From the NCBI RefSeq assembly GCF_041146795.1, contig NC_135177.1, positions 22,976,560 to 23,040,559 on the forward strand: 64,000 bases of DNA, read 5' to 3'. The position numbers and the translations under genes are program-made. Shown one piece after another: positions 1 to 13,373 of this stretch (position 1 is the first letter of the stretch; every line of letters starts with the position of its first letter). A model generated the notes under the pieces. That model saw only the letters and a list, made by a program, of their open reading frames with translations, had not been told where the DNA came from and made no database searches. This DNA is from Maylandia zebra. Its lineage: Eukaryota; Chordata; Actinopteri; Cichliformes; Cichlidae.

Positions 1-84
1 GAAGGGTTGCTACTTGAAAGCAATTATTCCTGCACAGTTACTAATAAAAAAATGTTTCACGCATCATCGTTTCTCTCTGAGCAG

Positions 85-342
85 GAAAAGAAACAGCTGG
101 AGGAGCGTCTGAATGAGGTCACCGACCAGCTCACTGAAGAAGAGGAAAAGACAAAAAGTTTGAACAAGCTCAAGAACAAACAGGAAGCTGTCATCGCTGA
201 CTTGGAGGGTAACTATGCTAAACGAATTTTGACCTTCACACAAATTTGTTTCCACACAAGTAATCACACTAAGGTTGACATTTATGTATTCAAGAAGCAG
301 GTGTCCCAGCAGGAATGGATGCTGGAGTCCCGTCACATGCCC

Positions 343-383
<41 letters not shown>

Positions 384-3300
384 GATCATATGTCGCTGCA
401 TGAAGCTTTAAAATCAAGAGCTCCATTTGTACTTAGATCGAAAACAACATGCGGAAGACTTATTTGAAAGTAAATATGTCCAGAGCTTTTACACCTGCAA
501 GAATCTTTCAGGCAGGTAAAAAAAATTCCTGTTTGATCTCAAAGATTTGACGAATTAGTCTACTCGTCTGTCAAGAGCTGCAGTTACACGTGTCAGGTCT
601 GCTGAAGGTGCAGCCTGCTTCCCAGTTACAGGAATGCAACACCATCCCAGATGGTAGTGCGGAGGGGTTTTTGTATTTATTAGTGCTGTACAGTGTAACT
701 GATGTGCAACAATCAGAAAGTAATGATTTATTTCTGTCACTCACTGGTTTGTTTTGACAAACATACCTCCCTCTGTTCAGGCACCTTATAGATGCACTAT
801 CCTTTTCTCTCTTAAGCCCAAATTCAGCTACTTGACAGTAAAATAACTCCAACAGAATGGTTTAAATCACAGTCTGAAGTTTAACTGTCTAATCCAGAAT
901 TCTATAAAAATATCTGAACATTTAACAAAATAGTCAAAACTCTGATTTTTGTGCACCCTTACTGAATGGAGGAGTCTATTTTTTGCAGTGTCAGGGTTTC
1001 TGCAGTCAAAGCAAGGAGCATGACTCAAACTTAGGGTGAACAAGGCAGCCAAGAACTGTTTTAAGGTAGTTTACTGTTGGAGAACAGATATAAGTACAGG
1101 TACTAATGAAGAAAGTGGAAACAAGTTGAGGTAGGTGTGGCATGACAGGAGTTTAGTGACATCTGGTGGGTGGATGGGGAAATGCAGGCTTATTTACAAC
1201 TGTAATAACTTTACTGTTTAAATTCTGTGATTTGTAACTTACTCCATTGCTATTTGCAGAGCGCCTAAAGCGTGAAGAGCAGGGTCGCTTAGAACAGGAG
1301 AAGTTTAAAAGGAGGATGGAGAGTGAAGCTATGGAGGCCCAGGAGCAGCTGTCAGACCTGGGAATGCTGTCCTCTGAGCTGAGAGGCAGTCTGGCTCAAA
1401 AGGAAAAAGAAATCACCTCCCTGCAGGGCCGGTGAGACACAGAAAAGTATCAGAGACGCAGTAACTAAAATATAAGCCTGTAATGGATTTTTGAAGTTTT
1501 TTTGTGAATCTCTCAGGTTGGAGGAAGAAGGTGCACGCCGTGCTGAAGCTCAGAGGTCTCTAAGGGAGGCCTTGTCCCAAGTGTCAGAGCTGAAGGAGGA
1601 AGTAGAGAATGAACGAGGGATGCGGGAAAGAGCAGAGAAACAACGGCGAGACCTGAGTGAGGAGCTGGAGGCTTTGAGAACTGAGCTAGAGGACACTCTG
1701 GACAGCACAGCTGCACAACAGGAGCTCAGGTAGATGATGAGGACAAAACAAAGTTTACATTTAGTGATTTTGTTATCAGACCAGAACTCACACTTCTTAT
1801 AACTCCACAGGTCTCGACGGGAAGCAGAGTTAAGTGAGCTCCAACGATGTGTTGAAGAGGAGACTCGCCGGCACGAGATCCAGCTTTCAGAAGTCAGAGT
1901 CAAACACAGCGCTGCCTTAGACAGCCTGCAGGAGCAGCTGGACAACGGCAAGAGAGTACGAGAAACACAGAAAAATTCAAATGCACATGCATGGAGACAT
2001 GCGCAGTCTCTCACCGTGTCTCACCCATGCTCTGCTTCAGGCACGACAGTCCCTTGATAAAGCCAAGGCAGCGCTGGAGGAGGAGAGGCAGAATTTGACC
2101 TCTGAGCTCAAAAGCCTCCAAGCGAGTCGCTCAGAGAGCGAGAGGGGTCGTAAGAGGGCGGATAACCAGCTACAGGAACTGAGCGCCCGTCTGGCTCAGG
2201 CTGACAGAGAGAGGGAGGACAGGGAGGAGCGAATCCACAAGCTGCAGGTACAAATGAATAGGTACCAGTTTACTGGTTTGTGGTTTTAAGGTGTGTCAGT
2301 AAAGAAGTATTCTGTTTCTGTTCTGTTGAATGAATTTAACCTAAATGTGTCTCTTTTAGTGTGAGATTGAGTCCCTCTCCGGCAATCTGTCCTCCTCTGA
2401 CTCCAAATCTCTTCGGCTCGCTAAAGAAATGAGCAGCCTGGAGAGCCAGCTGCATGATGCAAGGGTAACAAATGCACACAGACACCAAGGCTGCATTTGA
2501 TTTGGACATTAGCCTTTGACTGTTACAGACTCCTCATGTTTAAAAAAGAAAAAGTAACTATTTCTTTAAAGTCCAGAAGAAAATCCTCTGACTGTAGGAA
2601 ATTAAAAGAACTTGATCCACTGATGACTCAAAAACAACCTCATATGCACCATTGCTCTTCTCTTTTAGGAACTGCTACAGGACGAAAGTCGCCAGAAGAT
2701 GGCCCTTGCCTCAAGGGTGCGAGCACTGGAGGAGGAGAAGAATGGACTGATGGAACGACTGGAGGAGGAGGAGGAAAGAGGCAAAGAGCTGAGCCGACAG
2801 ATCCAAACTCACAGCCAGCAGGTAAGTCTGAGGGCCGCAGTGACTTTATTTACCTCTTAAACTGCTGCTTTAGAAAGATATCAGTTAACATTTTTCATAA
2901 AATCACAGAAGTGCTTTCCTTCAGACAGTCAGTATTAAATGTAAAGTTTTCTGTCTATATCTATGACTTATGTATGCACCCTGTGTCTGTTTTACTTCTA
3001 CAGCTGACAGAGCTACGTAAGCAGTCAGAGGAGGTGAACAGTGCCGTGGAAGCTGGCGATGAGATACGCAGGAAGCTCCAGAGAGAGCTGGACAGTGCCA
3101 TTCAAAGAGAGCGACAGAAGGAGGAGGAGAAAGAAAGAGTGGAGAGGCAGAGGGAGCGACTGAGGGAGGAAATAGAGGACATGACCATTGCCCTGCAGAG
3201 AGAGAGGCAGAACTGCACGGCCCTCGAAAAAAGGCAAAAGAAATTTGACCAGGTTAGAAACATACCACTGCTTCTCACATACGCACAAAGGCTGCAAATG

Positions 3301-6300
3301 TCTTTATGCGCAGTAACATTACCTCCTTGACCCCCCCCAGTGCCTGGCAGAGGAGAAGGCGGTGAGTGCTCGGCTTGCAGAAGAGAGGGACAGAGCAGAA
3401 GCAGACAGCAGAGAGAAGGAAACAAGATGTCTAGCACTGTCCCGAGCCCTGCAGGTAAATTATTTGATAGACGGCACATAAATGTTTTTCATACATCTGT
3501 GTTTGTGATGGTAAATCGTCTGTCTTTCTGTGTGTAGGAGGCTCAGGACCAAAAAGAAGAGCTAGAGAGAGCCAACAAGCAGCTCCGTCTAGAAATGGAG
3601 CAGCTGGTGAACCAGCAGGACGATGTGGGCAAAAATGTAAGACTGTACACCTTGGGACTCTTTTTTTATTATTTCTGTCTCAGTCCTCTGTGAGTCACCA
3701 TTTCTTAAATGCTTGTGCGTCAGGTCCATGAGCTGGAGCGCACACGGAGGACCTTGGAAACAGAAGCACAGAACCTGCGCATTCAGACGCAGGAGCTGGA
3801 GGAGGAGCTGTCAGAGGCAGAGAACTCAAGACTGAGGCTGGAGGTCACCCTGCAGGCGCTTAAGGCTCAGTTTGAAAGGGAGATCAGCAGCAACGAGGAA
3901 AAGGGAGAGGAGAAGAGAAGGGCCCTGAGCAAACAGGTAGGATGGAGAATGAAAAAGGAAAGTGCTGGTGTTTCTGGTATGTACTTTTTGTCCAAGTTAA
4001 TCAGATTGTTTATGTTCTTCTTTTGATCCCAGGCAAGGGAGTTAGAGATCCAGTTGGAGGAGGAGAGGAGTCAGCGGTCTCAGTCTGTGTCATCCAAGAA
4101 GCAGCTGGAAGCAGAACTGCAGGAAGCTGAGGCCCAGGTGGAGACAGCCAACCGTGGCAAAGAGGAGGCGATGAAGCAGCTTCGAAGGCTGCAGGTAAAA
4201 CAGGGTACCCACACCTATTTAAAAAGTCAGTTTCCTGTAAATGTCAGTGTACTTAATTTAAAAATATCCTTATCAGGGTCAAATGAAGGAGGTTCTGCGC
4301 GAGCTAGATGAGGCAAAGGTGACTCGAGATGACGTCATCTCCCAATCAAAAGACAGTGAAAAGAAAATCCAAACACTGGAAGCAGAGGTCCTGCATCTTA
4401 CAGAGGTATGTATGTCTATGTCTGTGCAAAAAAACCCCATCCAATATAAATATTAAGATATCTTGCATTTATTTTTAACCAATCTTTTCTGTCTGCATGA
4501 ACGTCTCTGTGCAGGAGCTAGCTGTATCAGAGAGGCAGAAGCGACAGGCCCAGCAGGAGAGAGACGAGATAGCAGACGAGATGGTCAGCAGCAGTTCTGG
4601 AAAGTGAGTTTAACTTTACCTCTGATGCATTTTGTTGATTTGAGGGGGGGTTTGTGCACCAGTGGTGTTGTTACTGAGATTGCCTTTGTCCAGGAATGTG
4701 CTGAGCGAAGAGAAGCGGAGGTTGGACGCACGAGTCAATCAGCTGGAAGAAGAGCTGGAAGAAGAGCAGACTAACAGTGAACTGTTGACAGAGAGACTAC
4801 GGAAGACAGCCCTACAGGTATGTTCACTCTACAAGTGTCTCGGTCACACACTTTGAAGCACACACTCATCACAGCTACATTTCAACTGCAGGTGGAGACT
4901 CTGACTGTGCAGCTGCAGGGAGAGAGGACTCTGGCCCAGAAAGCAGAGGCGGCTCGAGAGCAGCTGGAGAAGCAGAACAAGGAGCTGAAGGCCCGGCTTG
5001 GGGAGATGGAGGGGGCAGTAAGGGGCAAACATAGGATGAGTGTCGCTGCCCTGGAGGCAAAAATTGAGACGATGGAGGAGCAGCTGGAACAAGAGAGACA
5101 GTACGAGAAACAGACACATGCATCAGTACAAAAATCTTCCAGTTTACAAAGCTGTAACCTGCTAAAAAGAATTCAGGAATTTAATTGTTTTATAACACAA
5201 ACTGTACATAAAAATAGACAAGGACTCTTTGGAATCACCCATTGGTTTGCAGCTACCATTTGAAGTCCACAATTTAGTATTTTGTCCTTTACTTTACTTT
5301 TTTAATTTTTGTTTGGACTAGAGGTAGTTGTCAGCTAATGCTAGCCCCCACTAGCTAACAAGGAGCGTCTATAATTTATAGTGAACTGGATTCTAACTTT
5401 GGTTGGTGAAAAATCTACTTACAAGAAAACAGACTTACTGGAGACACTGAACGGTCATCTCTTTATGGGCTCTTTTAGAAAAACCAAATGCTGAAAGAAG
5501 CTTTGTATTAAATCATGAATAGGTTCAGGCCTTAGTTTAATTTTTCAGTGGTGTAGGCCGCTTCTTGTTTCATACATAAAACTAAGAGTTTCTTTATCAG
5601 TTTAAAGTAAATTTGTTAGTTACATTGAATATTAATAATAATAATAATGTACACTTTATTGATCCCCATGGGGAAATTACTCTCTCTGCATTTGACCCAT
5701 TCACTCAGTGAAGCAGTGGGCAGCCACTAAGCAGGCGCACCAGGGAGCAGTGTGCTGCTCCTTTGCTTAGGGGTAGCCGTTCAGTGGATTCAAATCCCCC
5801 GACCTTCCAATCATGGGGCGACCACTCTACCTACTGAGCTATGCCTGCCCCAATTGGGCCCTTTATAAATGTGTTAATTAGAGAATAATGATCTCAAAAA
5901 ACCTATTTGAGATTACTTGAATCAAATTATGAATGTGAATGTGAAAGTATCCAGTTGTCCTGCTGGAAGCAGGCATCAAGAGATTGGTACACTTAAATCA
6001 CCTTTCTTCCCCATTCTAAATTTCAGTTTGGTCTTTAGCAGTTGCTGCCATGTGATTGGCTGAGTAGGTGTATGTCTAAAGGAGCAGTTCAATAATTGTA
6101 CCTAATAAAGTGGCCTATGATAATAGGTTACATTTACAACATTTATTAACAAAACGACACATGTGAACTGTGCCGTGATTGTAAATACATGGCATGGGGC
6201 GTATGAGGGTTTTCAGTGTTATAGGCCAAGCAATTACTGCCGGACAGATTTAGAATCACTAAACATCCGAGGGAAAAAAAGTCATCATTGATTGTAACAA

Positions 6301-7892
6301 CCCTGTTTGTCCCTCAGGGAGCGAGCAATTGCCAACAAACTGATGCGGAAGACGGAAAAGAAACTGAAGGAGGTGATGATGCAGGCAGAAGATGAGAGGA
6401 GGCATGCAGACCAGTACAGAGAGCAGGTGAGAAAATTAAGATTACCCTGACTGCACCGTGCAGGTCAGTCACATTTATCTAAGTATGCTCAGAATAGCAT
6501 TGTCAACAACAGGGCATTAAATAATCATTTAATGGGTATCAGGTCAGCTAAGCTTGCTGCTTTAATTGTGTCCGAGGGCAGTGTGTTGAAAAATCATCCT
6601 AAAATGAGTGATTTATCCAGCTCAGTCCAAACTAATCCTAATCCTGCATTGGCATCTGTGTGTTCATCGTGAAATTAGAACATGTTCCACCACAAAATAT
6701 AAATCCCTCAGTCACAGCAGAGACACTGACTCTCCTCCCAAAGCATCATCTGCAATAATCTGCCAGGTTTAATCTGACTCCTGATCCCCATCGGTCCTCC
6801 TGTCCTCACACTAATCTCTCCATTTAAATATCTGTCCCTGCTCCTTCTTCTTGGTCTCTCTTTTCCTGCAATCTCTTGTCAACTCGACCTCTCTGCTGCG
6901 CTCTGTCCTTTCCCTCCTCTTCCTCCTCCCTGCTCTTCTCCTGCAGCTGGATAAGTCGATGGTCCGACTGAAGCAGCTGAAGAGGCAGCTGGAGGAGGTG
7001 GAGGAGGAGAACTCTCGCTCCAGTGCCCAGAAGAGGAAGCTGCAGAGGGAGCTGGAGGAACTCACTGACAGCAGCCAGACCATGAACCGCGAGATATCCT
7101 CCCTCCGCAACCAGCTCAGGTAAGTGTGTGTGTGTGAGTGTGTTGGTTCATGTATTTATCTGTGGCTTCACTTACTGTTGATTTTGTTAACACCCCATTA
7201 ATTTCTCATCGTTTTTTTTTTTTTGCTTTGCTCTTTTGTTGCGTCCATTTTTGTCCACGTAACACTGACACATTACCCATCTGTCTGCGACACTCAGCTT
7301 CCCCGAATGGAGACCAGATATGTAGGTCATTGTTTTTTTTATTATTATTATTTCTTGTTCTCATTTGTTTGTCTGTTGTCTTGTATGTTTGTCTTTGTGT
7401 TTGTGTATGAAAAGCCTGCAGCTTTCCATACACAAACACAAAGTTGAGTAGTTTGCTTATATTTTTGTCTCTAGCATATTTACACAGTTCTCTGTTTAGG
7501 GGGAAAAATAGCTTTCTTGGTGAAATTTGGATGGAAAGTTTGAATATTCTTAGTCATTTTTTAGAAAGAGTGGAAACAGTTAACCTGAAAATGTTAAACG
7601 TTAATTCTGAGCCCTGTTTTTTGGAATCTCATAAACTAAACAGTTAAGTAACTGAATAATAATAAAAACACATTTTTTAACTCCCGCTTCCTTTTTGTCC
7701 AGACGTGCTGCGCTGCCTCTGTCGATGCGTGGACGCAGAGCATTGGTTGATGACCTTTCATTAGAGAACTCCGATTCAGAAGAGCCTCCTGCCTCACCCA
7801 CCCCCTCCTCTGGGGTCCCAGGGACCCCGACTCCGTCCTCAGAACACAGCCTGGACCCTCCGCCGCCCTACAGTGTCAACAACGCAGAGTGA
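85..7892 (+). CDS. myh14: Non-muscle myosin heavy chain II, C-terminal rod and tail (partial, 19 exons)
   Basis: Exons: 85-208, 1260-1431, 1517-1729, 1811-1955, 2041-2247, 2360-2464, 2669-2821, 3004-3252, 3341-3454, 3538-3636, 3724-3936, 4033-4194, 4277-4405, 4515-4603, 4694-4817, 4892-5100, 6318-6426, 6947-7119 and 7703-7892. They join without a frame break into 992 residues; the motor head and early rod lie left of the window. The sequence is continuous heptad coiled coil with alternating charge ([20 protein letters not shown] near the start), as in class II myosin rods, which assemble bipolar actomyosin filaments in the cortex. The last exon (about 63 residues) is a non-helical tailpiece rich in Ser, Pro and acidic residues, ending [10 protein letters not shown]. 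Vertebrate non-muscle and smooth-muscle paralogs share this rod. I choose myh14 because rpl18 and sphk2 are linked here, as in human 19q13.33; myh9, myh10 or myh11 are alternatives. Family certain, paralog moderately so. Confidence 0.88.
348..382. repeat. (GACA)n microsatellite
   Basis: About eight tandem copies of a GACA tetranucleotide in the myosin intron after the first visible exon. It is a simple repeat with no other visible role. Confidence 0.9.
5632..5852 (-). mobile_element. tRNA-derived SINE, minus strand
   Basis: Read on the minus strand from 5852, it opens with a tRNA-like head (GGGGCAGGCATAGCTCAGTA, an A-box type motif), then a degenerate B-box region with GGATTTGAATCC. It ends in a LINE-like 3' tail (GGGGATCAATAAAGTG) and an ATT-rich simple repeat at 5632-5648. 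A second copy with the same orientation and architecture lies at 29236-29462. It sits in the large myosin intron (5101-6317). Family name not assigned. Confidence 0.75.
6040..6122 (+). mobile_element. Terminal fragment of a Tc1/mariner-like transposon
   Basis: The segment holds TGCCATGTGATTGGCTGA followed by CTAATAAAGTGGCC. I recognise these as terminal sequence of a very common fish Tc1-like element whose decayed transposase pieces also occur near 33.0 and 35.5 kb. Only the end survives, and there is no coding potential. Confidence 0.55.
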
Positions 7893-8801
7893 CAGGCACA
7901 CATCTGCTTAGCTACACAAACAACGCACACGCACACACAAGCATCAGCCTCAGAGCCTCGACTGCTCGCGGTGATGCAGAGGCAGGCACACAGCACATAG
8001 CTACACTAGTTTTAAATTAAATGCCATGTAGGATAAATATCAGGCAGTTAGTTGTAAAGCATCCTCCCTGATATAGCGATGCTCTTTAAGATTTTGCCTC
8101 ATTTTTTTCTCAACAAGTACAGAAAATGTGTTTTAAAAAAAAAAGAAATTTTACAAAGCGTCAACTGGAATTGATTTTATTTTATAAAACAACAAAGACT
8201 TGAAGTTTCTACATTACCACCTCTGTAATGCACTTCTCATAAACTAAACTACATCTGCTCACTAAGCAGTAAAAAACTTTTACATTTGGATTTATTTACA
8301 AACATTTGATGTGGATTGAATACACAGATCAGGGCTGCTGGAAGATGACAATCTGTATTCATGTTACACGAGCAGTCAAGTACACACATGGAGCGGAGAA
8401 TTCGCCTTCGATATGAGTGTGAGTTAACTTTTTAAACTTGGAAGAATTTGGCAAAAAGAAAGAAAATTGTCATCTAAACACAGTGCTGCACATTTTCTAA
8501 GTTGGCCTAACAGATAATAATAAGAAACCGGGATGCATTACATCGTTTTCATATCACCTGTCACAATTACAGTGACACAAAGAGCTGAAAGCAGCCGACA
8601 TGCAGACAGACTCGCTGCTTTAGACGATAAACTCTTTTCTATAGATTAGAAACAGTACGTTGTTAGACCACGCAGTAGATAGTATTAGATAGTTTCTTTA
8701 TCTTAAAGTCTTAACATATTGCATCAGAAATTTTGAATTTGTATAATTTATATCAAATACCAACTTAAGTTATTGATCACTGCTTGTTTTCTGTCTTGTG
8801 T

Positions 8802-8832
<31 letters not shown>

Positions 8833-9420
8833 GGGGGGGGGGCATGTTAGTCTGAAAATTCCTCTTCATGCTGGCTCTGATGTCAGGCTGAACCGGGTTA
8901 CTTTAAAGGACAGCTAAGACTTGTTTCTGTCAGCATCTCAGCATCGGGTTGCAGATGTGAATTTGCATGGAAGACCTCTCTGGTTAACATTATTGCTGGT
9001 TTTAAAAAGAAAAAGGAAAAGGGGAAAGAAGAAGAAGTACACGTTTATGGATTCTCTTCAATGGCAACATAACTGGAAATGACTTGTGGAGGACTGTATT
9101 CATTCATATTTTTATCCAAAGCAGAACAAATGGTCAGAATGGGTCTTATTTTCTTGTTTTAGAACGATAAAGGCGTTACATTTTATTTTGACAAGCATCT
9201 TGTACACTGTAAGGTTGATTTTACTGGTTTACTGTGTAAATTATTAATCAAACAAAGCTTTTCTGTTTAACCAAACGGTGGGCGTACGGATGAGAAAAGG
9301 GACTTAAATTTGTAGTTACCGTAGAGTAGCTGTAGAATAGAGTAGATGACGGGAGTAGAGGCTGGTTGGGTTTTCTAACATGTCTTGAGTAGAATAAACT
9401 CTGCCTCTGCTCGCGGGTCC
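7893..9420 (+). other. myh14: myh14 3' UTR
   Basis: AT-rich non-coding sequence following the TGA at 7890-7892. The best poly(A) signal is AATAAA at 9393-9398. It contains a GT repeat (8797-8815) fused to a 27-base G run (8816-8842), a likely polymerase-slippage or assembly-weak spot. The true 3' end is inferred. Confidence 0.5.
8797..8842. repeat. (GT)n followed by poly-G
   Basis: Alternating GT dinucleotides run directly into 27 consecutive G residues inside the presumed myh14 3' UTR. As RNA, the G tract could form a quadruplex. The exact length is unreliable in most sequencing chemistries. Confidence 0.9.
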
Positions 9421-10850
9421 TGTGTAGAAGATTAGAATATAACTGAGCGTTAGGCTCAAAGCATTTTCATGGACTAGTAGTGTTAGATTTAAAAAAAAAA
9501 AAGACAGTGGAAACAATGAGGAGTGAACTTTTATGGAGTAAATGGCAAATAGAAAAAGAAGTTGCTTTTCTTTTTTTTACCCTGTCAACTCAAGATGACA
9601 TTATCTTACACCTGCTCTGATAACCCTGCTGTGAAGCCCACTTTTAAAGTTTTTTCTTCAGACCGTCTCCATTGTCATATCTTCTATTTTTAAAAGATGG
9701 CCTTTTTTATAGCTTTTATATAGTTTAGTTTATGACCTTCTGCTGCACTGGGGGGGTCTTAACAAATTGGCAGATGCTGTCTAAAGAAGCAGTTCAACCT
9801 TTTGGGAAATTTTCTTTCTTGCTTAATGTTAGTATCAGTCTCTTTTTTACCTGCATTTTAAAGCTGCAGCCAGTTAACTTAGCAAGTAGGAACTGGGGAA
9901 CATATAGTCTGGCCTCACTGTGAAGCCTGACATTCATATCTGCAGAAGAAGCTAAGCTACAAAAAGAAAAAAGTGGCAATTTCACCTGCAGGTTATGTGT
10001 ACAACTATTTTTTAATTATTAAATTACCAAATTTGGTTGAGTCTAATTTTAGAATTAAAATTAAAAGAGGGCTGTCTTTTTACCTGGCTAGGTTCGAGAT
10101 CAGTTCTTTGGAAGGAGAGTTAAATGAGACATAAAACACCTCTGACTTGGGCTTTAGCTTTTGTCAAGTCAGCTAAAGCCTCAGTCACACATACTAGAAA
10201 TCAGATGGCAACCTCCAGTTGCTAGGGAAAAATCTGTATAACCCCACTCAACTGGCAAGTGGTTGCTGGAGGTTGCTGGCTGTCATCAGGCGAGTGCTGC
10301 AGCAAAAACCTTGTTGTGATTTCTTTGGTGGCTAGCAGGTTGCACTTCCATGCCAGCTATGGTCATGGTCAGTTTGTATGGAAGACTCTTAGTGCTGCTT
10401 AGCAAGTAAATTGGGAATGTTGAAAACAAGTCTGCGCCTTCCATGTAAGCTACTGACGACTGCCGGTCACTATGCCTGTGTGACGGGGGCCTAACGTAAA
10501 GAAAGCCTGCCTATGTTGAACTCTCCTCCAGTAATCCAGTAATGTAGTAATATAATTCTTTAATTTTCCACCTAACAAACTGGATATTACTCAATAATCT
10601 ACAAACCTTATGTGCTGATAGGATAGGTGAATTCAGTTGTTTTTAGGGTTTCTGCCTTTATGCTAAGCTAACTAGCTGCTGGGTGTAGTTTTGCATTAAA
10701 TGTACAGACCTGTGAAAGCCACAGATCATCTAATGAAAGCCAATTTCCCAAATGGCACAAATACAACGAATGTCACTGATGCTTTAACTGGAAAATTTGA
10801 ACTAATGAAAGCTTCGGATCATGTAGCTGAAACCATAAATGTTGCTCTGA
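9421..10850. other. Intergenic, non-coding; contains a possible MITE
   Basis: No convincing exons. At about 10172-10491 there is an imperfect inverted-repeat pair: GCCTCAGTCACACA on the left and TGTGTGACGGGGGCC on the right, about 320 bp apart. This suggests a small non-autonomous DNA transposon. No clear TSD was found, so the family stays open. The remainder is AT-rich sequence without recognisable features. Confidence 0.4.
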
Positions 10851-11180
10851 ATGTCAGAATCAGAATCGCGTTTATTGGCCATGTATATGCACAGACACAT
10901 ACAAGGAATTTGGTTCTGGTAGATGATGGCTCTCAAGCACAGCCATGTAAATCACAACAACATGTAAAAAACACAACACACACACACACACACACACACG
11001 TGTATATATATACATGTACACATGCATACACATACATACACGAACATACACAAAGCTGTGTAAACCAACCATAAATAACCAATCTAAATGTTATATACAT
11101 AAAATACAGGATGAGAGAAATGAAGTGAAGTGAAATGAATACCACAGAATGTACATAAGGTACAGGTAAGGTTCTGATTC
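10850..11180 (-). repeat. Retroelement 3'-tail type repeat with (CA)n, minus strand
   Basis: It opens with CAGAATCAGAATCGCGTTTA, the reverse complement of a common fish retroelement tail (a polyadenylation-like AATAAACGCG followed by GATTCTG repeats). It holds a CA microsatellite at 10976-10999. The short ORFs here come from the simple repeats. Confidence 0.5.
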
Positions 11181-11203
11181 TGAATGTGTTTATTATTCTA
11201 AAT

Positions 11204-11630
11204 CAGCGGTCCCCAACCTTTTTTGAACCACGGACTGGTTAATGTCCGACAATATTTTCACGGACCGGCCATTAAGGTGTTGCGCAGATAAATACAACAA
11301 AATAAAATAATATGACCAAGTCAAAAAGTGTGGTATTTTTTAAATATACGTAATAATAAACACGAATTCACTGTGTAATTGTGTTTCCTCCTGAACAACA
11401 TTGAGAGTAACATCCACCTCTCTGATGCTTAATGCCCTCTGGTCGCTATGGTAACACGTAAATATTTCTTTCAAAATAAGACACACAACTACAACACGGG
11501 AAAAGACCCAGGGAAACCGAGTTAACGACAAAAACCCTGAAAACCATACATGTCATACCCGGGCCTCAACTCGCGGCCTGGTATTAAACGACTCATGGAC
11601 CAGTACCGGTCCGGGGATTGGGGACCACTG
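11204..11630. mobile_element. hAT-type MITE with exact 8-bp TSD
   Basis: A 427-bp element with terminal inverted repeats CAGCGGTCCCCAACC on the left and GATTGGGGACCACTG on the right. It is flanked on both sides by the octamer TTCTAAAT (11196-11203 and 11631-11638). An 8-bp TSD with CAG...CTG ends is diagnostic of the hAT superfamily. There is no transposase, so it is non-autonomous. Confidence 0.9.
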
Positions 11631-11639
11631 TTCTAAATA

Positions 11640-13365
11640 GTCCTATATTATCTACACTATACGGAAAAGAATCAATAATCCTGGTGGAGTTTATCATTGA
11701 TTACACACGTGACCACTACAGTAGTTTTCGGTAATCAGGGTTGTCATCACTGTTTAAGTTAACATGCCTCTGATGAACTGATAAAAACAATTTTATTAAT
11801 CTGCAGTCATCCTACATGCATCCATATTTTTTGCCATGCCATGATTCACAGTTAGTGACAGAAAAAATATGTGACTCAAGAAAGACTACTGACGACATAT
11901 ATTTAACACCCAACTAAAGGGTTTTAATTTTTATTTTCTGTATGTGTTACTCTTTTGTTTTAGTAATATCCAAAGGGTTTTGATTGAACTTTTATGTTTC
12001 TTTTAGTTTTTTTGTGTAAATGCTGCACTTTATAGTGTAAAACAACCAGACACTGTCAGCACGTTCTGTCTGCTTTGTCACGCGGTTTGTCACAAAAAAA
12101 GGCCGACATAGCATCAAGCCAAATGAGCTGACGTGGTGTTGTCTCTCTGAACTACTCAATAACTCTTATTAAACAATGTGTATCAAATAGACCAAAATCT
12201 GAAGACAAACGGATTGAACCGCTGGATCGAGGGCAAAAGAGCTCTGTTTACCTGTAGCAAGAGACAAGGCCGGTGCTTCTCAAAAGTGTTATTTTACTTT
12301 TCTCTGTCTGTGTTTGTTTATGGCGACTGTGGAACCATTTTGAAAATGTGTTTTATTGTTTTAGCCTCTTTTTTAAATTATGCTGTAATAATAAAACATC
12401 TGACCGGGGTTAACTTTAATATATGTCGTTGGTTATTATTATTACTTTGTGTCCATTTTATTTGGATAATGGGTAACATTTCATACTCCTCACTGTAATC
12501 AGTGCACAGACTGACACTCTTACATGTTAAACATAACCCATACTGTAAAAAAAAAATTCCATAGAAAAACGGAAAATGTCCTGGTAATTTTCTGCCAGTA
12601 CATTTTCTGGGTTTTTTTTTTTTTTTTTACAGAAGTTGAAGAACCTTTCCATAAATGATGGAAAATTCAGTAGATTTACAGTATACTCTCTGTAGTATTT
12701 ATGGACATTTGCTTCAGTTATAAAATGGAAAATAATATTACCATTTACAGACACCTCTTTTCACTGTAACTCATGAAATGTAGTTCTTTAAATCCTTAAC
12801 CATACATTTCTATACAATTACAAACTAATATACCATTTGCTCAAAAATTCATAAATTAAAACTTTTTAAATTAATCTGTGCTTAGTACACAAAAACATTG
12901 GTAAAATTAATGTTAAACAATTGTTTATTCTCCTCAAAATATAATGACAGCATCCAATCTCATCATAAAACAACTAAACAGCTAATACATGCACAAAATA
13001 ATGCACAAACTTTCAAATTTGAGCATTTTTATTTCCTTGAAATCAGTTTGCTGTCATGTAAATTTGTATATACATTCAGTCAAGTGGCTCCAAGTGTTTT
13101 CTTTAAACAGGACACCTGACAAATAAAAAATGTAATGATTAACGATATGTTCACATTTAATAATATCCAGAGTACGTTTAAGTTAGAATCACAGCCTTGT
13201 GGATGTTTTTGCCTCAGCCAAACAGTTAAGGTGTGGTTTACATCCATGTCTGTCCTCTTATGATACAGTATACACATGTACTCCAGGAACAAAAAGACAT
13301 TTTAAAAAGTTTCTTTTTTGTTGCTGTTGTTTATGTCTAAGTTTAAAAAAAAATGAATAAAAATA
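11640..13365. other. Intergenic, no gene seen
   Basis: AT-rich DNA with small ORFs lacking any domain signature. Around 12540-12760 there are A/T runs next to ACTGTAA-type motifs (for example TTTACAGTATAC), which may be a decayed palindromic repeat. I cannot delimit it. Confidence 0.4.
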
Positions 13366-13373
13366 CAAAGGAT

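Noticed and set aside
348-411. Continuation of the first myosin exon as coding through the GACA repeat
   Set aside because: The donor after 208 joins in phase to the exon at 1260 and restores the rod sequence. The read-through is intron.
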